Assembly (NCBI GenBank): GCA_947630725.1
Contig: CANRIS010000003.1
Location: 62,001 to 126,000, forward strand
DNA length: 64,000 nt
Origin: an uncultured Clostridia bacterium
GTDB lineage: Bacteria; Bacillota; Clostridia; Lachnospirales; CAG-274
Direction: 5' to 3'
In this document: positions 37,086 through 46,884 of the stretch, piece by piece
Position numbering within the stretch: the first letter of the stretch is position 1
How the letters are laid out: each line of letters begins with the position of its first letter
Made by a program: the position numbers and the translations under genes
Notes under the pieces: generated by a model
What the model saw: only the letters and a program-made list of their open reading frames with translations
Databases searched by the model: none
What the model was told of the DNA's origin: nothing

Positions 37086-38003
37086 TCAGACCTCCCAATC
37101 GCCGAAAACATTTTTCTTTGAATAGCCCTCCGCCTCGTCCTCCGAAATATAACGCACCCAATCTGCCTTTGTGGTTTTGTATGCGTCCATTCCTCTGAAG
37201 CCAAAGCAGCAGGTCTTGTGACTTTCTCTGCCGTTCCACACAGAAAATACCTCGGGGTTGAGTATGTCGTCCCATATGCAGTCTATAAATACTGTTTTGG
37301 CATAGTCTCTCCAGGGTCTGCCGAGAAAGGCTCTTTCTCTGTTTCCCGAGCCTGTTATGCTGCACCTTCTGAATATGTAGCCGAAGTTGTTTTCTTCGGA
37401 CGTGCATGCCGCCGTAACATATCCGCTGGGAAAACCCTCTCTGCCGACTATGAATATTTCGCACCGCTCAAAAATTGCAGCCGCGCCGCCGAATATAAAG
37501 TCCACGTTTCCCTCTATGCGGCAATTTTTAAAATACTGCCTCACATAGGGCTGAGCCTTGCCTGTTATGTCCTCGGGTATGGGGCCTGCAAGCAGCGTAT
37601 CCTGCCTGCCCAGAAATGCGCAGTTTTCAATATACGCCCTGTCGCAGTCTATATAGAGAGCCACCGCCTGTCCCACAATATTGCCCTCTCCCGCATCGTT
37701 TGAAACGGTCAGGTTTTTCATAATAAAGCCCTGCGCTTCGGGATATACTCTCATGGTGGGAGTTTCAAATGTGCCTATGGGGTATCCCGTCACTCTTTCC
37801 ATAAGCGCATAATCGCCGAAAACGATAACCGTTTTTTCTCTGTCCTCGCCTATAATATGTATATCGGGCTTATCCACACTTATTTTTTCTCTGTATGTAC
37901 CGTTTTTCAAAAAAATCTCGCATTCTCCGTCCGTATGGGAGAGAGCCTCCCCCAGAGAACAAAAATCCCCCGTTCCTTTTCTGTCCACAACGATCCTTTC
38001 CAT
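37086..38003 (-). CDS. Pectin methylesterase (CE8), intracellular
   Basis: A 305-aa beta-helix pectinesterase of family CE8 that hydrolyses galacturonate methyl esters. The catalytic set is readable: GQAVALYID (Gln), LGRQDTLL (Gln-Asp), GNVDFIFGGAA (Asp) and LGRPWRD (Arg). No signal peptide, so it should act on imported methylated oligogalacturonides. ATG 38003 is the start; a TTG 18 bp upstream overlaps the GGAGG ribosome site. It is the first gene of the pectin operon and has an extended -10 promoter at 38038-38046. Confidence 0.92.
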   Translation of the reverse strand: MERIVVDRKGTGDFCSLGEALSHTDGECEIFLKNGTYREKISVDKPDIHIIGEDREKTVIVFGDYALMERVTGYPIGTFETPTMRVYPEAQGFIMKNLTVSNDAGEGNIVGQAVALYIDCDRAYIENCAFLGRQDTLLAGPIPEDITGKAQPYVRQYFKNCRIEGNVDFIFGGAAAIFERCEIFIVGREGFPSGYVTAACTSEENNFGYIFRRCSITGSGNRERAFLGRPWRDYAKTVFIDCIWDDILNPEVFSVWNGRESHKTCCFGFRGMDAYKTTKADWVRYISEDEAEGYSKKNVFGDWEV

Positions 38004-38037
38004 AGTACACCTGTCCTCCAAAATATAGAATCATTTT

Positions 38038-38046
38038 ATTATATCA
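38038..38046 (-). promoter_or_regulatory. Extended -10 promoter of the intracellular pectin operon
   Basis: Minus strand TGATATAAT, 34 bp before the pectin methylesterase ATG; no good -35 box is seen. It lies in the 316-bp divergent gap shared with murA, which otherwise holds AT-rich sequence and the murA promoter. Confidence 0.5.
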
Positions 38047-38175
38047 CAAAATCCCGATCATATCCATACTTTTATAAAAAATTATACACACTTCTATCGT
38101 ATTTTTAAAAATTTTGGAGTGTTTTGAAAGTCAGCAAATTCCGTCAATAATTTTGTTTTATTATCGTGCAAAACT

Positions 38176-38203
38176 TTGACTTCTGTGGCAATACTAATAT
38201 TTA
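38176..38203 (+). promoter_or_regulatory. Candidate promoter of murA
   Basis: TTGACT, 16 bases, TATTTA. The -35 box is near consensus and the -10 weak. The leader would be about 110 bp and includes a small CGCCG/CGGCG hairpin. Confidence 0.4.
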
Positions 38204-38319
38204 AAGCAATGCCGCATGATCCTATAAATCATAACCGGGCGGTACTGTTTTAAGGCCTGCGCCGATCTTTGCGGCGAAATGATTGTATATTTAATTCTGA
38301 ATATAAAAGAGGTATTCCC

Positions 38320-39579
38320 ATGGAAAAATTTGTGATCGAGGGTTTAAAAAAGCTCAGCGGAGAGGTAAGTATATCGGGCTCAAAAAATTCCGCTCTGCCC
38401 ATTATGGCGGCAGCTCTTCTGACCGATGAAGAATGTGTTATAAAAAATGTTCCCGCGCTTCGGGATATACTCATTATGGAGGACATACTCAATACCATAT
38501 CGGTAAAAACCGATTTTTCTCAAAAGAACAATATAATGAGGATAAAGGCCGACAATATAACCTCCGACTCCGATGACAGCGAGCTTACGGGCAAGATTCG
38601 CGCCTCATTTCTGACCGCAGGTTCGCTGCTTTCGAGATTCGGCAGGACGCGCATATCAATGCCGGGAGGCTGTTCGATTGGCACAAGACCCGTTGATCTT
38701 CACTTAAAAGGCTTTTCAAAGCTCGGAGCCGAAATATCAAACGAGTTCGGCATAGTGGATCTGAAATCCAAAAAGCTTAAGGGAGGAGAAATATATCTCG
38801 ACTTTCCCAGTGTGGGAGCCACCGAAAATCTCATTATGGCGGCGGTTCTGGCCGAGGGCAGAACGACAATATCAAACGCCGCGATGGAGCCCGAAATAAC
38901 CGATCTTTGCAGCTTTCTTCGCAAAATGGGAGCCGACATATCGGGGGCAGGCACCGACACAATAAAAATAACGGGAGTAAAAAGGCTGCACGGAGCCTCC
39001 CACAGCGTTATACCCGACAGAATAGAGGCAGGCACGTTTATGATAGCGGGAGCAGCCTGCGGAAAAATCACCATAAACAATGTCATACCCGAACATCTTC
39101 GCCCCATAGTTTCAAAGCTGAGAGAGACAGGCGCTCTCGTTGTTGAAAAGGGCTCCTCCATAACCGTTGAAAACACGGGAGAAATAAAAAACACCGATAT
39201 AAAAACAATGCCCCACCCGGGGTTCCCCACGGATATGCAGCCTCAGTTTATGAGCCTTATGACCCTCGGAAAAGGCACGGGAGTCATAAAGGAGACTATA
39301 TTTGAAAACCGCTTTCTGCACGTGGGAGAGCTGCACCGTATGGGAGCCGACATAAAAACCGAGGGCAACAGCGCAATAATCAGAGGTGTAAAAAGGCTCA
39401 CGGGCACAAGGGTAAAGGCCACCGACCTGAGGGCGGGAGCGGCGCTTATAATTGCAGGCCTGTGCGCCGAGGGCATCACCGAAATAAGCAATATTTTCCA
39501 CATAGAAAGAGGCTATTACAGAATAGAGGACAAGCTCATTTCTCTGGGCGCAAATATTAAAAAAGAATTAAATCACTGA
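38320..39579 (+). CDS. murA: UDP-N-acetylglucosamine 1-carboxyvinyltransferase
   Basis: A 419-aa enzyme that transfers enolpyruvate from PEP to UDP-GlcNAc, the committed step of peptidoglycan synthesis. The two EPSP-synthase-like domains are complete. The loop PGGCSIGTRPVDLH carries Cys118, the fosfomycin-target cysteine; PGFPTDMQPQ and NRFLHVGELHRMGADI are also typical. The ATG at 38320 with GAGG upstream was preferred to an in-frame TTG 51 bp earlier. Clostridia often have two MurA paralogues, and which one this is cannot be told here. Its downstream neighbour ftsH has its own promoter. Confidence 0.95.
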   Translation: MEKFVIEGLKKLSGEVSISGSKNSALPIMAAALLTDEECVIKNVPALRDILIMEDILNTISVKTDFSQKNNIMRIKADNITSDSDDSELTGKIRASFLTAGSLLSRFGRTRISMPGGCSIGTRPVDLHLKGFSKLGAEISNEFGIVDLKSKKLKGGEIYLDFPSVGATENLIMAAVLAEGRTTISNAAMEPEITDLCSFLRKMGADISGAGTDTIKITGVKRLHGASHSVIPDRIEAGTFMIAGAACGKITINNVIPEHLRPIVSKLRETGALVVEKGSSITVENTGEIKNTDIKTMPHPGFPTDMQPQFMSLMTLGKGTGVIKETIFENRFLHVGELHRMGADIKTEGNSAIIRGVKRLTGTRVKATDLRAGAALIIAGLCAEGITEISNIFHIERGYYRIEDKLISLGANIKKELNH

Positions 39580-39587
39580 AATTTATG

Positions 39588-39616
39588 TTGTAATTTTTTT
39601 GGTTTGGTATTACAAT
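39588..39616 (+). promoter_or_regulatory. Promoter of ftsH with embedded inverted repeat
   Basis: TTGTAA, 17 bases, TACAAT, about 85 bp before the ftsH start. The two boxes are halves of an inverted repeat TTGTAAT/ATTACAA, so a dimeric regulator could cover both. Confidence 0.6.
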
Positions 39617-39700
39617 ATATCCTAATGATGTTATGCCTTCAGGGGGCAGAGAGGTCTGTTCTTTTGGGGGTATGCCGAATTTTTTTAAGGAAGTGAAACA

Positions 39701-41659
39701 ATGGGAGACAACAACGAAAACAATCAGAATAATAAAAATAATACCCCGGGAAGCAATAATTTCAAGATATTTACAATAATACTTATTGCCTCGTTGGGGA
39801 TAACTTTTTTAATGAATATGTTTGCCGCCTCGACAATGTCCAAAAAAATGAACGAAATAGAATACAGTACGTTTTTGGACTATGTTGAAAAGGGATATGT
39901 GGATAAGGTCGAATATAAGGCCGACAGGCTTGAAGTGACCGTAAACAAGGAGGCTTTTGAGGAGCTTGGCATATCGGGACGTCCCGATATGGCTCTTTCG
40001 GATACGGCTGTTTTGTATGTGGGATATATAAATGACGAAAGTCTGATAGACTATCTCAGAGAACATGGAGTTGAATTTTCAAATCCCATAGACTACAGCT
40101 CGCCTATGGTTACATTTTTTGCGGAGTGGATATTTCCCCTTCTCACAACGGTTCTGCTGTTCTTCCTGCTTTCAAGGCTGCTTATGAGAAGAATGGGCAC
40201 GGGAGGTCTCGGCAAGTCGGCAGCCAAAATGTATGTTCAGAAGGCTACGGGAGTTACGTTTGAGGACGTGGCAGGTCAGGACGAGGCCAAGGAGTCGCTT
40301 GTGGAGATCATAGACTTTCTTCACAATCCCGAAAAATATCAAAAAATAGGCGCAAAGCAGCCCAAGGGTGCGCTTCTTGTAGGCCCTCCCGGAACGGGAA
40401 AGACGCTTCTTGCGAGAGCCGTGGCAGGAGAAGCAAAGGTTGCTTTTATGTCCATTTCAGGCTCGGACTTCGAGGAGGTCTTTGTAGGCGTTGGCGCATC
40501 GAGAGTCAGAGATCTGTTCAAGTCTGCCGCTCAGAACGCCCCCTGCATAGTTTTTATAGACGAGCTTGACGCAGTAGGTCACAAGCGTGACGACAGCATA
40601 AACAAAAACGATCAGACCCTCAATCAGCTCCTTTCGGAGATGGACGGCTTTGATTCTTCAAAGGGCGTTGTTATTCTGGGCGCAACAAACCGCCCCGAGG
40701 TGCTTGACAAGGCGCTGCTCCGTCCGGGACGTTTCGACAGGCGTATCATTGTAGAAACCCCCGATCTCAAGGGTCGTGAGGACGTGCTTAAGGTACACGC
40801 CAAAAATGTAAAAATGGGCGATGACGTGGATCTGCACCAGATAGCCCTCGCCACAAGCGGAGCCGCAGGAGCCGACCTTGCAAATATGATAAACGAGGCA
40901 GCCCTCAGAGCCGTAAGAATGGGCAGAGACTATGTTCTTCAGGAGGATCTGCTGGACGCAGTCGAGGTCGTTATCGCAGGAAAAGAAAAGAAAAACAAAA
41001 TACTTAACGAAAAAGAAAAAAGGGTCGTTGCTTTTCACGAGGTGGGTCACGCTCTTGTTTCCGCCCTTCAGAAAAACACTCAGCCCGTACAGAAGATAAC
41101 AATAGTTCCCCGAACGGGAGGAGCCTTGGGATATACTCTCCAAATGCCCGAGGAGGAGCGCTCTCTTATGACTAAGGACGAAATTCTGGCAGAAATAACT
41201 GTATTTTTGGCAGGCAGAAGCGCCGAGGAGCTTGAATTCGGACAGATCACCACAGGAGCGTCAAACGACATCGAACAGGCTACACGCCTTGCCCGCAGTA
41301 TGATAAGTATGTACGGTATGAGCGAACGCTTTGATATGATGGGGCTTGAATCCATACAGAACCGCTATCTGGACGGCAGAGCCGTAGCCACCTGCGGAGA
41401 AGGCACGATAGCCGAAATGGATAAGGAGGTTCTTTCCACCATAAAGAGCTGCCACGAAAAAGCCAAAGGCATACTCTCACAAAACCGCACAGCCCTCACA
41501 AAAATAGCTGAATACCTTATACAAAAAGAAAACATAACAGGCGAACAGTTTATGGAAATACTTAAAAAGGTACAAGAGGAGGAAAACGCTCCGAACGGCG
41601 CCGATGAGCCTTCGGAGACATCGGAATCTTCGGAGCCCTCGGAGCCGACAGAGGAATGA
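39701..41659 (+). CDS. ftsH: ATP-dependent zinc metalloprotease FtsH
   Basis: A 652-aa membrane-bound AAA+ protease for quality control and regulated degradation. Two membrane helices (about 22-42 and 143-161) bracket an extracytoplasmic domain. The AAA module has GPPGTGKT (228-235), FIDELDAVG and the second region of homology [21 protein letters not shown]. The zinc site is HEVGH (446-450), with the third ligand in the downstream protease domain. The last 20 residues are a Ser/Glu/Pro repeat tail ([15 protein letters not shown]), variable among homologues. AAGGAAGTG precedes the ATG and a strong terminator follows. Confidence 0.97.
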   Translation: MGDNNENNQNNKNNTPGSNNFKIFTIILIASLGITFLMNMFAASTMSKKMNEIEYSTFLDYVEKGYVDKVEYKADRLEVTVNKEAFEELGISGRPDMALSDTAVLYVGYINDESLIDYLREHGVEFSNPIDYSSPMVTFFAEWIFPLLTTVLLFFLLSRLLMRRMGTGGLGKSAAKMYVQKATGVTFEDVAGQDEAKESLVEIIDFLHNPEKYQKIGAKQPKGALLVGPPGTGKTLLARAVAGEAKVAFMSISGSDFEEVFVGVGASRVRDLFKSAAQNAPCIVFIDELDAVGHKRDDSINKNDQTLNQLLSEMDGFDSSKGVVILGATNRPEVLDKALLRPGRFDRRIIVETPDLKGREDVLKVHAKNVKMGDDVDLHQIALATSGAAGADLANMINEAALRAVRMGRDYVLQEDLLDAVEVVIAGKEKKNKILNEKEKRVVAFHEVGHALVSALQKNTQPVQKITIVPRTGGALGYTLQMPEEERSLMTKDEILAEITVFLAGRSAEELEFGQITTGASNDIEQATRLARSMISMYGMSERFDMMGLESIQNRYLDGRAVATCGEGTIAEMDKEVLSTIKSCHEKAKGILSQNRTALTKIAEYLIQKENITGEQFMEILKKVQEEENAPNGADEPSETSESSEPSEPTEE

Positions 41660-41691
41660 TCCCATAAACGATACTCCCTTAAACAAAATCA

Positions 41692-41729
41692 AAAAGTCTC
41701 TCGGTTTTAATTCGGGAGACTTTTTTTTG
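41692..41729 (+). terminator. Terminator of ftsH
   Basis: A 12-bp stem (AAAAGTCTCTCG with CGGGAGACTTTT, one G-T pair) and a 9-nt loop, running into eight T. Confidence 0.87.
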
Positions 41730-41759
41730 CGTATGCGAAAGCCAAGGGGCGTAAGGATT

Positions 41760-42191
41760 TCAGAGAAATACCTTCATAGCCTCGATGTTGTTTCTTTCGT
41801 TTTCTATTTCACGATGCGCCAGATCGCTTACCTCCTTATCCTCGCCCTCATAGGAGTTCATAAGCTTTGTGAGCTTTGTTATGCCCATTGTGGAGCCTTT
41901 TATCACCATATCGGCAATTTTTGACGATGAGGGATCCTTCAGAAGCTTTATGTCGGACATAAGATCTGCCATAATTACCGCAAATGGCTTTACGTCCTCG
42001 ATCTTTTCGGCGCTGCGCTCCTTAAGCAGCTTTTCCGAAAGCTTATATGTGGTCTCATATCCTGCTATCTGTTCGTCCAGAGCCTCTCTGAGGCTGTCGT
42101 CCTCAGCTATACTGTACAGATGCAAAAGACTTTCCTTTCCCATATCCGCAGTCTGATGGATATGGTTCAAAATAATAATATCCTTTGTCAT
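41760..42191 (-). CDS. Conserved helical protein of unknown function, ferritin-like pattern
   Basis: A 143-aa, entirely helical protein that looks like a four-helix bundle: ILNHIHQTADMGKESLLHLYSIAEDDSLREAL resembles the first pair of helices of small ferritin-like or spore-coat-associated proteins. His11, Glu19 and Glu28-like positions are suggestive, but no complete di-iron motif (ExxH pairs) can be seen. I do not recognise a named family. GGAGG lies 11 bases before the ATG. It is separated from the giant pectinase gene by a structured, terminator-like region. A cytoplasmic location is expected. Confidence 0.65.
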   Translation of the reverse strand: MTKDIIILNHIHQTADMGKESLLHLYSIAEDDSLREALDEQIAGYETTYKLSEKLLKERSAEKIEDVKPFAVIMADLMSDIKLLKDPSSSKIADMVIKGSTMGITKLTKLMNSYEGEDKEVSDLAHREIENERNNIEAMKVFL

Positions 42192-42208
42192 TTATCCGAT
42201 ACCTCCGT

Positions 42209-42302
42209 AAAAAATAACGGCCATATTCCTCGGATCGGACAGCCTGCCGAAAGAAAAATATCTCTATATTCTCCGACAGGCCGCCGTTCCGAGTCGTGGC
42301 CG
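42209..42302 (-). terminator. Three-tier hairpin with T-tract between the giant pectinase and the helical protein
   Basis: Nested pairings CGGCC/GGCCG (42218-42222 with 42298-42302), CTCGGA/TCCGAG (42229-42234 with 42288-42293) and GCCTG/CAGGC (42242-42246 with 42277-42281) are followed on the minus strand by TTATTTTTT and then directly by the GGAGG of the next gene. It probably terminates the pectinase transcript. Because it abuts the ribosome site it could also be an attenuator. Confidence 0.55.
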
Positions 42303-42365
42303 CTCAGGTCATAATAATATTATTTACGGAATACGTCTGTTTTAGTACAGATTTTATAACCGAAT

Positions 42366-45300
42366 TTATTTTACTTTGTCGTTTTCTCTAAGGATATTAT
42401 ATACCTTGTTCACAACAGCCGCAGTATCGGCATTTGACGCAATTCTGCGGGGATCGAGGCGCTTGCTCTTGGTGCCGCTTATTATTCCGTCTGCAATAAG
42501 CCCCGACAGAGGAGCCCTTGCATATGACGAAACATCGTCCTTGTCGATATATCCGTCAAGAACATTTTCACCGCTGTTTTCAGGCTCCAGTCCCTCTGCC
42601 TTAAGGAAGTTGTATGTAAGTGTAAACATATCCTGTCTTGTGAGAGGAGCTTCGGGATTGAAGTTTCCGTTGAGGTCTCCTGCGCTTACGCCCAGAGCCT
42701 TTGCATTTCCTGCGGCGTTGGCATAGGACTTTCCGGGGTCAATATCCGCAAAGTTATCCGAAGGCTTGTCAGTTGCGCCTATTATGCTCATAAGATCGGT
42801 GATAAACTCCCCTCTCTCGGCCTGTGATGAAACAACGGGAACAACATAATTTTTGAGTGTGGATTTGTCGTCCAATATGCTGTCTGCCACTATGCCTGCA
42901 ACGGTGCTGCCGCCAAAGTGGTTGAAGTGAACCGTATCAAGCTCCCTGCCGTCATTGTAGTATGCGAAAAGGTTCTTTGAAATCTCCTCTCCCATACTCT
43001 CATACAGGTTCGCCGTAAGCTTAGTCATATCGATAATAGGCGTTTCGGTTTCGGCTGCAAGCTCTCTTACCGCATCGTCATATGCGCCGTGGGTATCCGC
43101 AATTTTTCCGTTTTCAAACACAAGCTCGGATACGGGCGTCAGAAGTATGGGAAACGCTCCTGCCTCCTGAGCAGGCTTTATATAGTAGTTGTTGAGATAA
43201 TACTTGAAGGAGCCGGGCATTTCCTTGCTGCCCGAGGCATTTGTCCACCTATTCTCCTTGTCCTCCTCTGTGGAATCCTTTCTGTCGTTGTGGCCGAACT
43301 GTATAAGCACATAGTCGCCTGTCTTTACGTTATCGAGGAACTTCTGATAGTTGTCCTCCTGCGTAAAGCTCTTGGAGCTTCTTCCGCTTAAGGCAAGATC
43401 CTGTACGCTAAGGCTGTCTGCCATATAATCTCCCAGATACATTCCCCAGCCGCCTCTCGGTATGGCGTGGGTCGGGTCTGACTCATATATGCAGGCTGTA
43501 GAATCTCCCAGAATAAATACATTAGCCTTTTTAAGTCCCTCATCGGAGGATACCGTCTCGGAGGGTGTCTTAAGAAAACTCTTAAGCTCTATATCCGAGG
43601 ACTTTATAAGCTCAGCCAGAAATCCCGCAACGGTAAATGCTCCGTACTTGCTGTGATGGGTTTTGTCAATGTTTCCGTCAGCCTTTACATCGTGAAGAAG
43701 GGACGCCTTGTTTTCTCCCACTTCATTGTAGTAGGACACTGTTTTTCCGAAAAGATCCAGCACAGGAACATTTTCCTCCGCTCCGAGCTGTTTCATAGCC
43801 CTTACATAGGCGTTGTCGGTGGAAGTGTCGTCATCGTGGTGGGGTCTTATGACGCCCTTGTCATTATAATACATTCTCGTCACGGGGGTCACAAGCACAG
43901 GGAAGGCTCCCTTTTCTCTTGCGGTGTCGATAAACTGCTTAAGATACCATTTATATGTTCCTCCGCAGTCATATGAATAATATGTGTCCGAATACATATA
44001 CGATGTATCCAGTGCCAGAAGATCATCGGGGGTTTTCACCTTTGTTCCCGGGGTGACGGGATATATGCCGTCTGCATCGGGCGTACCGATCGGACAGTAT
44101 CTCTCCTCCAGATATTTTTCGTCATCGGAGCTGTCGTTGTGTCCGAACTGTATAAACAGATAGTCGCCGGGTCTTATTTCTTCTGCGATCTCGTCAAGTC
44201 TGCCCTGATTTATAAAGGATCTTGAGCTTCTGCCGCCCTCGGCCTTGTTTATTATTTCTACCTTGCTGCCGTCAAAATATCTGTCGATATATTCTCCCCA
44301 GCCTCCCGTAGAGCGTTCTATACCATAGGTCTTTACGGTCGAGTCGCCTGCAAGGAAGATATGTATTTTGTTTTCGTCATATGTCTTGTCGGTTTTGTCT
44401 GTGCCGTTTATTATAAGGTTGTCCATAAGGAGAACGCCGGCCTTTCCATAGGTCATTATGCCGACTTTTCCTCCCGAAAGATCGTTTTCCTTATCCACAA
44501 GCACCTTTGCGGCCGCAGAGCTGTCGCCCTGTACCGTAAGCGTAAATTTAATTCTTGATGAAGAAACAACAGCGTTTATATCGAAAAACGGATTGTTTTC
44601 GCCCGAATTCTGAGCCACCTTGTCCGCTGCGCCTGTTTCATCGCTGCCAAGTAGAGTCTCTTCGCCGTTTATGGATTCGTAGACATAGAGCTTGAGAGAA
44701 TTTGTGTTGTCCCCTCTCAGAATACTGAATTTATAATAGCTGTTTGTATCGGGGTCATAGTTTGTCAGTATGTCATAGCTGTCGGAGGCTGTCATACCCG
44801 TTTTTTCGGGATTGGCTCTCATTCTTGCCTTAAGCGAAAATTCCGCAGGCGTATCCTTGTCCGAAACGAGAAGTCTCGCCTCTGCCGAGAAGGAGCCAAG
44901 AGCCTCATAGTCTTTTCCGCTGTATATCTCAAAGGCAGGACCGTCATCCTCAACAGCGCCTTCAACCTTTGCTTCCTTAAAGGGTATTTTGTTTATATCG
45001 GCAAACTCCTCATGGATATATACGGGAGGAGTGTTATAGAGGGGCTTGTTTACTGCGGAAGTAGAAACGCCCGCCGACTTTCCGTAGTTTCCGTAGGATG
45101 TTGTGGTACCGGGGATAACCTCGGCTCTTATGACATTGCCAATGTCGTAGTTCTGTACGTCATAATAATACGCATAGTCCTTGGGGCCCTGCTTTACAAC
45201 GGTGTTTCCCGAATACCACTTTATAAGGCTGTCGTCAATAATATCATCTGAGCCGAGAGCATAGTCATAGCTTATAACAAGGGTATCTCCGGGATAAATT

Positions 45301-46745
45301 CCATCGGTCTTGTTGAGAGAGATATTTTTTATGGTAGGAGGAGCCGTGATCGCATCGGTAACCTTTACATTTGCATATGCAGAAAAGCCTCCGTCCTTCG
45401 TAACTGCCGTTATGCGGCACTCTCCCTTTTTGTTCGCCGTAACTACCCCATCGGCGTTGACCGAGGCAATGTCGTCATTGCTTGACTCGAACGAAACTCC
45501 CCTGTCGGCGGCATTCTGCGGAAGCGGACACGCCTTTATGGTATATTGTGAATATCTGGGTATCTCGACATCATATGTATTAAGCGTGACATCGGCAACC
45601 TTGAAGCTGTCGGGAACAGACAGCGAATTTTCGGGGTTCCAGCCGTCGTCGCCTGTCAGTATATTTTCGGCAGTATATGCCTTTGCCTGTTCGTCTGTGA
45701 GGATCTTCATATATTCGGCTCTTTCCGAAAGATCAAGAGCCTCGCCCTTAAGATTTTTTGTACCGTATTCATAATAGCGTATCTTATTTGCCACTGTGGA
45801 GTCGTTCCAGAGAGAAAATCCATAATTTTCTATTCTGTCAGACATTTTGCAGTTTATAAATACGGTGTGAGAGCCATAGTTCGGATATGCTGCGTCAGCC
45901 TGCCACGGTCTGCCGAGGTCAACCCTTGACGTATTGCTGTCAAGCATCTTGTCTGCCGTGAGAGTACAGTTAATGAACACATAGCCTATATTGAAAAGCG
46001 TTGTGTTCGCCGCCGTATAGTGGCCGCCGTTTTTATAATATGCCATATTGAGGGTACAGTTGTCAAAAACAGCCGTAGCGTCTCCGAAGATATAATCAAC
46101 GGTTCCCTCAATGAAACAGTCCTTGAGATATACTCTCGCATTGTTGGCAGAGCCGTATACATCGCCGCCCTTTGACGCCCCCTTGAGATAGAGAGTATCC
46201 TGTCTGCCCAAAAACGAGCAGTTGTTGAATGTAACCCTGTCGGAAAGAGTGACTATGGCTACTGCCTGAGTCTGGGCGCGTCCTCCGTCCTCTCCGAGCT
46301 TGGGCTGATTCAGATTGTATGTGTTTTCAAATATAATATTCTCCGCCGTAAAGTCGTGAGCCTCTTTCGTAACTGTGACGGTCGCCGAGCCTTGTGTACC
46401 CAGAGACTTTGAGGGGTCGTCTGCGTGGACGTTTGCCCTGTCATAGGCTATAACGACTTTTTGTGCGTTTGTCGTGTCGGTGTTGCAAAATGTTACATAG
46501 GGTATACTCACCTTAACAGGCTCGGTATATGTACCGGGCTCTATGTTTATGGTGACCCGTGAGCCTTCCGTCGGTGAAAAGGCTATGCTGTCAAGAGCCT
46601 CCTGAATAGATGAGAACTCCGCCTGTGAGCTTGTGCCGACCCTTATGGTTCTTCCTGCGGCTTTTGCGGTAAGTACAAACGTATTTGCCGAAAGAGCAAG
46701 CGAAAGAGCAAGCACGATGCTCAGTATCCTTCTGATTTTTTTCAT
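42366..46745 (-). CDS. Giant secreted pectin deesterase: CE8 + two SGNH (CE12-like) esterases + SLH
   Basis: A 1459-aa secreted multidomain protein. Signal peptide about 1-29. CE8 pectin methylesterase about 32-365: LGRQDTL (Asp183), GTVDYIFG (Asp217), LGRPW (Arg279). Big_2/Ig-like domains about 385-465 and 470-570. A beta-sandwich binding-type region about 575-790. SGNH esterase 1 about 793-1050: GDST (Ser802), GGRSS, GHND (868-871), DKTHH. SGNH esterase 2 about 1075-1295: GDST (Ser1082), SGRSS, GHND (1151-1154), DTVHFNH. SLH-like region about 1325-1459 for attachment to cell-wall polymer. The SGNH modules resemble rhamnogalacturonan acetylesterases (CE12). Together they could remove methyl and acetyl esters from pectin at the cell surface. 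GGGAGG precedes the ATG. The leader is long and contains a hairpin (46791-46816). Confidence 0.92.
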   Translation of the reverse strand: MKKIRRILSIVLALSLALSANTFVLTAKAAGRTIRVGTSSQAEFSSIQEALDSIAFSPTEGSRVTINIEPGTYTEPVKVSIPYVTFCNTDTTNAQKVVIAYDRANVHADDPSKSLGTQGSATVTVTKEAHDFTAENIIFENTYNLNQPKLGEDGGRAQTQAVAIVTLSDRVTFNNCSFLGRQDTLYLKGASKGGDVYGSANNARVYLKDCFIEGTVDYIFGDATAVFDNCTLNMAYYKNGGHYTAANTTLFNIGYVFINCTLTADKMLDSNTSRVDLGRPWQADAAYPNYGSHTVFINCKMSDRIENYGFSLWNDSTVANKIRYYEYGTKNLKGEALDLSERAEYMKILTDEQAKAYTAENILTGDDGWNPENSLSVPDSFKVADVTLNTYDVEIPRYSQYTIKACPLPQNAADRGVSFESSNDDIASVNADGVVTANKKGECRITAVTKDGGFSAYANVKVTDAITAPPTIKNISLNKTDGIYPGDTLVISYDYALGSDDIIDDSLIKWYSGNTVVKQGPKDYAYYYDVQNYDIGNVIRAEVIPGTTTSYGNYGKSAGVSTSAVNKPLYNTPPVYIHEEFADINKIPFKEAKVEGAVEDDGPAFEIYSGKDYEALGSFSAEARLLVSDKDTPAEFSLKARMRANPEKTGMTASDSYDILTNYDPDTNSYYKFSILRGDNTNSLKLYVYESINGEETLLGSDETGAADKVAQNSGENNPFFDINAVVSSSRIKFTLTVQGDSSAAAKVLVDKENDLSGGKVGIMTYGKAGVLLMDNLIINGTDKTDKTYDENKIHIFLAGDSTVKTYGIERSTGGWGEYIDRYFDGSKVEIINKAEGGRSSRSFINQGRLDEIAEEIRPGDYLFIQFGHNDSSDDEKYLEERYCPIGTPDADGIYPVTPGTKVKTPDDLLALDTSYMYSDTYYSYDCGGTYKWYLKQFIDTAREKGAFPVLVTPVTRMYYNDKGVIRPHHDDDTSTDNAYVRAMKQLGAEENVPVLDLFGKTVSYYNEVGENKASLLHDVKADGNIDKTHHSKYGAFTVAGFLAELIKSSDIELKSFLKTPSETVSSDEGLKKANVFILGDSTACIYESDPTHAIPRGGWGMYLGDYMADSLSVQDLALSGRSSKSFTQEDNYQKFLDNVKTGDYVLIQFGHNDRKDSTEEDKENRWTNASGSKEMPGSFKYYLNNYYIKPAQEAGAFPILLTPVSELVFENGKIADTHGAYDDAVRELAAETETPIIDMTKLTANLYESMGEEISKNLFAYYNDGRELDTVHFNHFGGSTVAGIVADSILDDKSTLKNYVVPVVSSQAERGEFITDLMSIIGATDKPSDNFADIDPGKSYANAAGNAKALGVSAGDLNGNFNPEAPLTRQDMFTLTYNFLKAEGLEPENSGENVLDGYIDKDDVSSYARAPLSGLIADGIISGTKSKRLDPRRIASNADTAAVVNKVYNILRENDKVK

Positions 46746-46884
46746 TAAAAAACCTCCCTTTATTTTTTTGTAAAATCGACCTCTTTCCGAGGCGGATATG
46801 GCTCATATTCTCCGCCTGCATACAGGTCAAGGAAAACACGGTCAATACATTTTCCGTTTTTCACATTTCCTTTTATATATTGAT

